64,000 bases of DNA, from NCBI GenBank assembly GCA_026122225.1, contig JANEZZ010002067.1, forward strand, positions 496,001-560,000. Reading direction: 5' to 3'. Below, in pieces: positions 56,318 to 64,000 of the stretch. The DNA comes from Heloderma charlesbogerti. Taxonomy: Eukaryota; Chordata; Lepidosauria; Squamata; Helodermatidae. The notes under the pieces were generated by a model. The model was given only the letters and a program-made list of their open reading frames with translations. It did no database searches and was not told the origin of the DNA. Position numbers and translations under genes: made by a program. The stretch's first letter is position 1, and each line of letters starts with the position of its first letter.

Positions 56318-57669
56318 TAGGCCTGGCGGCTATTGCGGGCGACAGCTTGGCCAGGATGTGGCCACTTTTGGACCTGTCGCCAAAGCCTGGCCTGGAATTG
56401 GAGCCAAAGGTCCTGGTCCTTCAGATCCCAGTGCATGGAGGGGTCAATGGCGGCCCTCCTTCGGAAGGCCTCATCGTAGACCAGCCACGTGCTCCCTTCA
56501 TATTCGGTGTAAGCCCTGTATATTATGTCAAGGTACATGGTGAGAACCCAAGCCCTGTCAGGGAATCTCTGTTGGAGGATGCCAGCGTAAATTAAAAAAC
56601 CTGGCAACCAGTTCGCCCAGGTGCGAGGCACCTTGCGAGCTTTGCTCCGCTCAGGATCCCGGTCACGGATCCTATCTTTGTTGCTGGGTTTGGGCTCGTG
56701 AAAGAACAGGGCAAAGACATCGGTAAATTCACCCCGCAAAATCTTTTCTCTGGTGGCAATGGTTAAGTGAAAACCAATAGGGGAGGAAGTAGCACCTGTG
56801 GGCATAGATCCTCGACTCAGGTTGGTGCATGGGTCAACCGAGGACAACTGTGTGGCTAGCAGAGGAGGAGGTAGGGAAGCCAGGGGGTCCCGAACCGAAC
56901 CAGCGGGCCCCTGCCAAACACTGGCGGAGGTGACGTTAAGTGGATGAGGCTGGAACAGTGGCGGGGCAGACGTGGTGGCGTCTCCTGCCGGTAGCAGTAA
57001 GGGGAATGAGGCACCAGGCCCCAATGAACTAGGTGGGCTGGCCACCAGAGCAGTTGAACTAGGAGTTGAGGCCGAGGCAACGGGCTGGGGAGTACTAACT
57101 ACGGGGGCTAAAGTAACTGAAGGAAGTGGGAGTGGGGGGACTGGGCCACCCTGAAGGGTAAACCATGGCAACCAACCCCAGGGGTTGATTTGCCCCATGC
57201 CCGGCCAGGCAAATTGAGGTGCCAAAGCAGTCTCACCTGTATCAATTGTGGGCGTGCTCTGATCCCCAACTGGAAAAACCGATGTTGCTGCTTGTGCGCC
57301 CAGGGAAGATGAGGCCACAGAAGGGAGGAGCTCCACTGAAGGCAGTGCGCCTTCTGGAAGAGCCGAGGAAGAGGATGTGGATGCCTCAATAGCATCCAGG
57401 CAAGCTGAAATAGAAAGGAGCAATGAGCGTTGGGTCTGCTGTCGCGTTCGCTTAGGCTGGACCAGTGAGGGTTTTTTGGGCCTGGCCGGGGGAGGGGGAG
57501 GGATCCCCGAGGAACGCTCAGCAGCTTCCAGACGAGAAAGAATTGATGCCAATACCGGGTCTGAGTCCTCATCAGACTCAGAATCGGGCCTTGGCAGCGG
57601 TCTTTTGGGGAGAAGGGGAGGGTTCCTCCCCTTCCCTTTCTTACCACCCTGGCCCTTCTTGGGAGGCAT
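56122..57669 (-). pseudogene. Ngaro Gag-like ORF1
   Basis: 515 open codons from MPPKKGQGGKKGKG. The N-terminus is basic, followed by an acidic patch SESDEDSD (residues 34-41), a long Pro/Ser/Ala-rich region (about 50-290) and a folded-looking block starting FHLTIATREKILRGEF (about 298). That block continues through RTWANWLPGFLIYAGILQQR and WLVYDEAFRRRA to about residue 430. The expected C-terminal zinc-knuckle-like segment is found in a different frame at about 56235-56290 (CWEFSSKGSCSRNPCCFWH), so the last roughly 75 codons of this frame are out of phase and ORF1 is frameshifted near 56320. It overlaps the start of the pol reading. Confidence 0.8.
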
Positions 57670-59002
57670 GATGCAAAAAGTGAGTTAAGCTTAGCTGCTA
57701 TCGAAGAATTAAGTAAGCAACTGGGCACCCCGGGCAACAGGCAGCCACCCCACAGTCTTCAAGATCTGTGGATACGAGTTCCAGACCGAGACAAAGAGTC
57801 CTGGGGATGGAAGATGGGAGCGCCGCTACTACTATTTAGATAGGAGATCAGAGCTCAAGAGGCGCAGCAAGGGTTTTGTTGTTGTTGTTGTTGCCAGTGG
57901 TGATGGAGCCGCACTCGGGAGGCGCCAAACAGGCAGCCGCAGCTGCTTCACAGTTTAATTAATTAAATATTTAATTTATTTTTTTTCGGGGGGAAGGATG
58001 TCCCGAGCCCCTGGGAGGCGACCAATTGGCGCAGATGCCAAGAGGAAAAAGAACTAAGGCACACTGGGGGTATAAACACCCCGACTCTGACTCTGCAGCC
58101 AGGCGCCCCTCCCCATCAGGCTGTCTTGGCTGTCGAGCTGGGGGGGGCAGGCACACCGCTGCTGAGAGCGCCGGCGCCGGCAAACACCGGCGCCACGCTC
58201 AACGCGCACCACTGCTGCGCCTTGCTGGTACTAAGGCCTCCAAGGCCGCAGCGGTGCAAGTGCACAGCCGCGGCCAACGGAGGCCGGCGGAAGGTGGGCA
58301 AGGAGGAGGCCAGCAGCTGAATAGACAGGCCGGGCAGGCGGGCCGAGAGCTGGCTAGCTGGCCGGCAGGCTAGCAGGCAAACGGGTGGGCGAGCGGGCGG
58401 GCGGGCAAACGAGCGGGTGGGTGGGCAAATGAGCGAGGAGGCAGGTGAGCAAGCGGGCGGGTGGGCGAGTGGGCGGGCGAGGTGAGTGGGGGGGTGAACG
58501 AGCGAGTGAGCGGGCGGGCGGGCTGGCTGGCGGGCGCGCGCCACCCCACCCGGACCCCCGCAGAGGAGAAGTAAAAGCGCCTCACCCGGGCGCACACACC
58601 CAGAGCCGCAGCCGGCGCTCACGCAGGCAGTAAAGGCCGGCTGCAGAGAGGAGAGGTCTTGCGCATGAGTGCTGCCGCCACACCGCTGGCCAACCCGGGG
58701 CTGCGGCAGGCGCTTGAAGAGAAAAGAGCTGGCAAGGGAGGAAGGGGGGAGGGAGGGGGGCAGGCACGATACCACAGAGCAACATTGGCTCTCCCGACGG
58801 CCAGCAGGCACCGTCCCAGAGGGAGCGGCGCCGGAGCACGCGAGACCCACCGCGAGTGTCGGCAACTCGATAGCCACGCGTGAAGAGATGCTTTTGGCGC
58901 GCAGAAGCACACTGGGTCCAGGTGGCTGGAATGATGACGAGGCCGGTCTCCAGCAGGCAAGAATCCCTCGTCGAATCCAGGCAGTCTTTAGCTCTCAATA
59001 CG
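57670..59002 (-). other. Ngaro 5' leader, GC-rich
   Basis: The leader between A1 and ORF1 is strongly CpG-rich and low in complexity. A TTG run at 57873-57893 and a TTTTTTT block near 57980 are exceptions. Large open frames on the minus strand (58116-58910, 58582-58998) are due to Pro/Arg/Leu low complexity and show no domain. Promoter activity is plausible but not demonstrable. Confidence 0.6.
58320..58545. repeat. G-rich imperfect minisatellite in Ngaro leader
   Basis: Units such as GGGCGAGCGGGCGGGC and GGGTGGGTGGGC recur with one-base changes over 220 bp. Runs of three or more G on one strand could form G-quadruplexes. Confidence 0.8.
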
Positions 59003-59181
59003 TGCGTCGCGCCAAAGAGCTGAGATAGGGAGGGGGGTCAAGTTTAAGACAACTCGGCCTGCTCCTCCCCGACTGGTGGTGTGACTGGGGTGCACCAATC
59101 AGAGGCCCATACATCTTGTCACCCCACCCGCCCACAATGCCCCCCCCTTTCAGCCAGACAAGCTGGCGCCGGGTAGGGCAT
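59003..59181 (-). repeat. Ngaro split direct repeat A1
   Basis: It matches A2 and is the outer 5' end of the element. The junction with CR1 is at TAGGGCAT then AAATGGCAAATTCTCCC. Confidence 0.9.
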
Positions 59182-59716
59182 AAATGGCAAATTCTCCCAA
59201 TGGAGGGATGTAAACAGTGGGGTCCCACAGGGATCTGTATTGGGACCAATGCTTTTCAACCTGTTCATAAATGATCTGGAATTAGGACTAAGCAGTGAGG
59301 TGGCCAAGTCTGCCAATGACACCAAATTATTAAGGGTGATTAAAACAAAAAGGGATTGTGAGGAGCTCCAAAAGGATCTCTCCAACCTGGGAGAATTGGC
59401 ATCAAAATATCAAATGTGGTTCAATGTAAGCAAATGCAAAATGATGCACATTGGGGTGGGGGTGGGCGGAACCTCAGCTTCAAGTATAACCTAATGGGAT
59501 GTGAGCTAGCAGTGACTGACCTTGGGGTTGTGGTGGACAGCTCGATGAAAATGTCAGCCTAGTGTGCAGCTGCTGTGGAAAAGGCAAAGTCCATGTTAGG
59601 CATAATTAGGAAAGGAATTGAGAATAAAGCAGCCAATATCATACTGCCCCTATTCAAATCTATGCTGCGACCACACTTAGAATACTGTGTACAGTTCTGG
59701 TCACTTCATGATAGAG

Positions 59717-60872
59717 TACGTAGGGATGGCAGAGAATTTCGCCACAGATTCCAGGGAGGCTGAATGCCAGCGCATTCGGTCCCCTGGAATCCATGGTAGA
59801 GCGAAGCCCCCCACCCCCCCACCCTGCAAAATGCACGTGGAACAGAGCTTACCTGCTGCCATTTGCTGGTGCTTTGCGAATGGCGTCCATGTCTGCGGCC
59901 ACCATTCGCCTCCCCACAAATGCCATGATAGGTTATGTAAATACTTACGTAACGCAGGGACGCCATTTGCGTCCCTGCAGAGGCCGTGATATGTAAATAT
60001 TTTTTATGTAAATAAGTATGTAAATACTTATGTAGCCTATCACGGCAAGGGGCAGGGATGCAGACGGCGGCCGTTACACCATTTGCATCCCTGCCCTTTG
60101 CCGTGATAGGCTACATAAGTATTTACATAGCCTATCATGGCAAAAGGCAGGGACACAAATGGCAGCGGCTACGGCGGCCATCATTTGCATCCCTGCACAG
60201 CCCAGCAGTGGCTGGATGTCACTGAGGGCGGCCCCAGCTGGCGGCTCCGTGGAGTCGCTGCAGAGCTGAACCGGCTGGTGAGGATTTCGGGGGGAGGGAC
60301 GGAGTGCCTCTCCCCCACCGTGGATGCCATGAAATGAAATGGTAAGTGACATTCGTACATCCCTAAGAGTATGGATGGGAGAACTCACCACACTCCGGCT
60401 TGTACGCTGCTCGCTGGACCCCCACTGGCCATCCACCCCTGCTCGCTTTGCATGGTGAGCCACTGGGTGGTCTGGGAGTGCCCAGTGAGCAGCAAGTGGC
60501 TGCCTGATTCCTTGCCAAGCTGCCATGTTGCATAAAAATGGCAGCTCAGTCTTTTTCAAAATGGCTGATTTTACACAAATGGCAGCCGTAAAGCAGCCAT
60601 TTACACAAGATTTGGGGCATAAATGTCATTTACACCTGTAATCTTGCATAAACAGTCACTGTACAGCCACCATTTGCATAAAATCAGCCTTTAAGAAAAA
60701 GGATGAGCCACCATTTTGTGGCTCGGTGAAGAATTGGGGATTCCCATGCTTGCCCAACTTGGCGCATGCCAAGTTGGGCAAGTGTGGGGATCTCTGAACT
60801 GGCTTCTGGGGGGCTGAGCCAGCGATTTCTCACTGAGCCTCGAGCCCCAGCCAGACACCCACAACATCCCTA
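59717..60872. mobile_element. Short hAT-like element in CR1, split by A-7
   Basis: The body is 60370-60872: it starts TATGGATGGGAGAACTCACC and ends CCACAACATCCCTA. Its own duplication is TGATAGAG (59709-59716) and TGACAGAG (60873-60880). A-7 landed on its left boundary, so the first four bases (TACG, 59717-59720) are now on the far side of A-7. Core inverted repeats are TTTACACAAATGGCAGCC and GCCACCATTTGCATAAAAT. Confidence 0.85.
59721..60365 (+). mobile_element. A-7: hAT-like element nested in another hAT-like element
   Basis: The 645-bp element starts TAGGGATGGCAGAGAATTTC and ends GACATTCGTACATCCCTA. The duplication is AGAGTACG (59713-59720) and AGAGTATG (60366-60373). Core palindromes include CCGTGATAGGCTACATAAGT facing ATTTACATAGCCTATCATGG and a decayed ATGTAAATAAGTATGTAAAT patch. 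Same orientation as A-1. Confidence 0.9.
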
Positions 60873-61330
60873 TGACAGAGGTGTATAAATTTATGCATGG
60901 TGTGGAGAAAGTAGATAGGGAGACTCCCCCCCCCCTGCGCCGCCACCCTCATAATAATAGAACCTGAAGCTGTTTGGTGGGAGATTCAGGACAGATAAAA
61001 GGAAGTACTTCATACAGCACATAGTTAAAGTATGGAATTCGCTGGACTTCGTGATGGCCACCGATTTGGACAGCTTCAAATGGGGATTAGACAAATTCCT
61101 GGAGGAAAAGGTTGTCAATGGCTACTAGTCCTAATGGCTATATGTTACCTCCAGTATCAGAGATAGTATGTCTGCGTACATCAGTTGCTGGGGAACATGG
61201 GCAGGAGAGTGCTGTTGCCCTCATGTCCTGCTTGTGGGTTTCCTGTGTTCAGCTGGTTGGCCATTGTGTGAACAGAATGCTGGACTAGATGGACCCTTGG
61301 TCTGAACCAGCTCTTCTCATGTTCTTATGT

Positions 61331-62634
61331 CCTTATCACAGCTCTGGTTTCAACAGGAATTGGAGAGAAGCACCTCTCTTTTTCAAGTTCCACAGATTTA
61401 GCTGAATACTCAGCAAGAGCTGCTCCAGCAGAAATGGCAGAGAGGGAGAAGAGTTCTTTCTCTGTCCCCTGTCTATGTCTTTCTCACATCAGTCACCTTT
61501 TTGTTCCAAGCACTGTGGGAGGGGTGTAGGTACACTTTTGGAGGGTACAGGGATCCATGGGGACCCAGCCCAGACTGTGAACACATTACCATAAAGGGGT
61601 GGGGGGAAAGAGCTCATATTGTAAATCATGCTTGGGGATGTTTATGCAAACTTACTACCCTGAATCTCTGGGATGTCCAGATCTTGTCAGATTTTCTGGA
61701 GCAAATCAGAAGCAAGTAAGCTGTCCTAGTTCCTCTAACTACAGCCCCTCAATCCCCAGCAAGCTCTCATAGCCCAGCAAACCAAAAATATCTTCTCACA
61801 ACATCCCCCTAAACAACACTCAGTCTAGATCAGATTGCCTGTCCTCCACACCTTAATTTTACAGCTGCAAATTGTGTAAAATATGCTAATTGTGCCCATA
61901 ACTTGCCCAAGATTGGGGACACAATTTGCATATCTTGCCATTTTTACAGAGAAAAAAAATTATGCAGAAATCTGTAAGCCATGCCAGCAGGGCGATCCAG
62001 TCTGCTGCTGATTCTGCAGGTCAGAGTCTCAGGAATCTGATATCATTCAGCATCCCTAGTCCCAACACCTTTTCTGAAACTCAAGACACTGAGAGCCAAT
62101 CATAATTGTGAAGGGAGTGATTTGGGAGCAACACTGGAGAAAGCCCTTTCCCACATGTCCAACAAATGGGCCTCTTTAGGCAACTGTGCCCTCAAGAGGG
62201 CTTCTCCCACAGATCTTAATAACCAGACAGCTTCATAAAGTGACAGGCAATCCCTTAGATGGTGATGCCCTATGGTATTTAGGGTTTTAAGGGTTAAAAT
62301 CAACACTTTGAATTGAGCTCAAAAAACAACTGGCAATCAGTGCTCGTCTTCACATATTGGTATGATATTGTCTTACTATCATGTGTTGCTATGTTGAATT
62401 TTCATTTTAGTGAAACATGAAAATGCAGGGACTCGCACATATAATGTCCTTTCGGCTTATCAGTTTGACCTCCAACTAGACACTGATTTCCAGGCCTACA
62501 AATGGCTTTGGAAAATCCCCAAATCCTCATCACATTTTTATATTCCTGTGAGATGAAAAATCAGGATCAAGAAATTTTCAAATGAAGACACATTGTGTGA
62601 GATATTTTGAAGGAAGTGTTATGAAGGATACTTC
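61331..62634. other. Mostly unassigned; right end of a hAT-like element at 62058
   Basis: ATATCATTCAGCATCCCTA, ending at 62058, matches the hAT-like terminus. The left end and duplication (GTCCCAAC on the right) were not found. Other sequence shows no gene or named repeat. Confidence 0.35.
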
Positions 62635-62705
62635 ATAGAATCTTAGGATTGGAAGGGGCCTACAAGACCATCAAGTCCAACCCCCTGCTCAATGCAGGAA
62701 GCCTG
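62635..62705 (-). mobile_element. CR1 LINE 3' end fragment
   Basis: Plus-strand text TCATAGAATCTTAGGATTGG, AAGGGGCCTACAAGACCATC and CAACCCCCTGCTCAATGCAG is the inverted CR1 terminus as at 33311. Confidence 0.8.
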
Positions 62706-62790
62706 ATTCCCAGGCAGTCTCCCATCCAAATACTAACCAAGGCTGACCCTGCTTACCTTCTGAGATCAGGCACATCCAGCCCTTTGCTGT
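62706..62790 (-). mobile_element. 5S rRNA-like fragment, probably from a 5S-derived SINE
   Basis: The plus-strand text CAGTCTCCCATCCAAATACT, AACCAAGGCTGACCCTGCTT and TTCTGAGATCAGGCACATCC is the reverse complement of the central and 3' half of 5S rRNA (the region holding the internal promoter) with several changes. It directly abuts a CR1 3' end. A full 5S gene is not present. Confidence 0.6.
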
Positions 62791-62964
62791 GGTTTTATGA
62801 AGTAATTCATGGACAGTGGCATATAGAATTCAAATGAGTGATCCTTCAACATGGTATCAGACACAGACATATAAGACAAGCTGAGGATATTTGTGTATGT
62901 TTGTTGTTTTGGAATGGAGCTGGATAAACTTATGAAGAGCGTGGTTTTTAGTGGTGAAAGGAAT

Positions 62965-63075
62965 CCTCTTATGCAAGCACTGAGTCATTACTGACCCCTA
63001 GAGGGATGCTGTTTTTCCTCGGCATTTTCCTGGCAGACTGTATGGTGGGGTGGTTTGCCATTGCCTTCCTGTAAT
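62965..63075. mobile_element. SINE fragment of a reptile type
   Basis: CACTGAGTCATTACTGACCC, TTTCCTGGCAGACTGTATGG and GGGTGGTTTGCCATTGCCTT follow the order of a dispersed reptile SINE. It is short, with no internal promoter visible. Confidence 0.45.
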
Positions 63076-64000
63076 AAAGATTTGGAGGGGGTCCCCTAAA
63101 ATCTTCTGCTTAACAGGTGTGGGGATGGTGTCTACACCCTTTGGAGAAGCTGAATTGGAAAGAGTTCAGCCCCCAAGTTGAAGAAGTTAGATATCACTGT
63201 TCTGAAGCATCAGAAATAGCTTTGGGGGATGTTGTTTTCCCCTCCATCTTCAAAATAAGACTAATTATCATGAATGGGTTTAATAATACATTTTCTTCTC
63301 AAGGTCAGATCAGCCAGGGGCCCTAAGAGCATTTCCCCCTTTCCTCTGCAAGTTTTAGCTTATATCCCTTGTTTGAGTCATCTAGATTTCTGCAAAGGGA
63401 ATTCTTGACTAGATGGACCTTGATCTGATAATGAACCGGTAAGATATTTCTTACATATTTAGGCTCTGTAGACATTTATGTGGTGGTGCCAGCTGCCTCT
63501 GTGTTTCTCACAGTCATCTAAATTATGTGGAGTAATCTGCAGAGGGATGCTGTGTGTGGGTGTCCTTGCCTTAGGAGAACTGTGTGTAAAAATAAGCTGC
63601 AGTGAAGCTATAGTAAAGAACAACTCTAAAGCTGATGAAGCAAATCAATAAAGTTGTGTGACTCCAAATTAATAGATCCTGCACGAAGGTTCTTTTTTGG
63701 TACTTTCCTCTATCCCCTTGATGAAAAGCTCAATCCTCCAGACTCCATCACCTCTGTGATTGTTACAGAATGAAGTGCTAACTAACAATGCCTGTGCTAC
63801 TGAGACTAGGAGAAAAATCCCATGGGCTGTGAATGTGTATGGAATAGTTCATTAGTGACTGTTATTCACCGATAAATCACAAATTTTAGTTTTGGTTCCT
63901 GTGCTTCTTTGCTGCTCTCAAATTAGACATCTAGTGATGGTACCGTGCTTTTCAGATTCCAGCTGGGACAGGGGGATCATTATTTGCTAAAACACTGTCT
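63076..64000. other. Unassigned sequence
   Basis: No gene is seen. A short CR1-like tail phrase, GACTAGATGGACCTTGATCT, lies at 63408-63427. AATCAATAAAGTTGTGTG at 63645-63662 resembles a polyadenylation region but has no associated exon. Confidence 0.35.

Larger units (their letters stand above)
50889..59181 (-). mobile_element. Ngaro-type tyrosine recombinase retrotransposon
   Basis: Read on the minus strand, the order is A1 (59181-59003), internal ORFs, B1 (52964-51649), A2 (51649-51473), a 195-bp spacer, and B2 (51277-50889). This split direct-repeat layout, with a Gag-like ORF, an RT/RNase H/tyrosine recombinase ORF and an SGNH-type hydrolase ORF, is established for the Ngaro group of DIRS-like retrotransposons. 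No integrase or LTR is seen. It lies inside a CR1 without an evident target duplication, as expected for recombinase-mediated insertion. Without the nested A-6 it is about 7.4 kb. Coding parts have several stops and shifts. Confidence 0.9.
50640..59716 (+). pseudogene. CR1 reverse transcriptase, split and mutated
   Basis: The first piece encodes NQHGFCQGKSYLTKCSEFF and LVDMVYLDFQKAFDKVLHQR, including the first catalytic Asp block. After the Ngaro element the frame resumes with VPQGSVLGPMLFNLFINDLE, then LSSEVAKSANDTKLLRVIKT. The usual F-A-D-D catalytic motif reads S-A-N-D here, so the enzyme would be inactive even if rejoined. Further on, GIIRKGIENKAANIILPLFK and MLRPHLEYCVQFWS are the C-terminal RT part. 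Further stops are present. Confidence 0.85.
50640..61330 (+). mobile_element. CR1 LINE split into three pieces by nested elements
   Basis: The pieces 50640-50888, 59182-59716 and 60873-61330 read as one 5'-truncated CR1 of about 1.2 kb. The first two break in the middle of an RT loop, where Ngaro inserted. The second and third break at TGATAGAG/TGACAGAG, the duplication of the element at 60370. The 3' part contains TGGACAGCTTCAAATGGGG, GATTAGACAAATTCCTGGAG, ATGCTGGACTAGATGGACCC and the TCTCATGTTCTTATGTCCTT end. About 150 bases between the second and third pieces seem to have been lost before the insertions. Confidence 0.88.

Noticed and set aside
57108..57737. 209-codon frame overlapping Ngaro ORF1
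   Set aside because: Alternative frame of the Pro/Ser-rich Gag-like region; no conserved block.
58116..58910. 264-codon open frame on the minus strand
   Set aside because: Lies in the G-rich leader of the Ngaro element; the translation is Pro/Arg/Leu repeats produced by the minisatellite.
62706..62790. Functional 5S rRNA gene
   Set aside because: Only part of the gene is present, with several changes and no terminator or 5' end.
63640..63665. 3' end of a host gene (AATAAA)
   Set aside because: A lone AATAAA in AT-rich DNA with no upstream exon or coding frame.

Overview
The window is eukaryotic and reads as transposon-rich intergenic or intronic DNA of a squamate reptile (lizard or snake). 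I infer this from the repeat mix: two BovB (RTE) LINE copies, several CR1 and L2 3' ends, a tyrosine-recombinase retrotransposon of the Ngaro type, a tRNA-derived SINE, a 5S-like SINE fragment and very many short hAT-like DNA transposons. The background is AT-rich and CpG-poor. I found no host protein-coding exon, tRNA gene, rRNA gene or CRISPR array that I can support. Every recognisable coding segment belongs to a mobile element, and most are broken.

The dominant theme is a group of short non-autonomous hAT-like elements (about 0.34 to 0.93 kb). They begin TAGGGATG or a close variant and end in its reverse complement. I delimited 21 copies totalling about 12 kb. Nine have a perfect 8-bp target duplication, six match 7/8 and three match 6/8. 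Most carry a core that is a long inverted repeat, and in one subfamily (called A here) the arms are themselves built of short palindromes around TACGTA. Subfamily A copies are CpG-rich and carry outward-facing GGTAAGT splice-donor-like motifs near both ends. Other copies share the architecture but have unrelated core sequences.

Layout. 1-15.2 kb: scattered L2 and CR1 3' ends, short hAT-like elements, a foldback element, a SINE and a TGGTAA minisatellite. 15.2-16.1 kb: A-type element A-1. 16-22.5 kb: mostly unassigned sequence, plus a 1-kb foldback element at 20.7-21.6 kb. 22.5-32 kb: a decayed minus-strand hAT transposase gene (26.7-32.0 kb) cut by BovB-2, which itself carries A-type element A-2, and by two short hAT-like elements. 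A full-length BovB-1 (23.3-26.6 kb, plus strand) lies just beyond its 3' end. 32.6-38.8 kb: a cluster of five more hAT-like elements and a CR1. 38.8-50.6 kb: sparse old repeats. 50.6-61.3 kb: a CR1 LINE split by a 7.4-kb Ngaro retrotransposon that carries A-6, and split again by a hAT-like element that carries A-7. 61.3-64 kb: CR1, 5S-like and SINE fragments.

Target duplications and interrupted ORFs give relative ages: CR1 before Ngaro before A-6; CR1 before element 60370 before A-7; hAT transposase gene before BovB-2 before A-2. In each case the A-type element is the last insertion.
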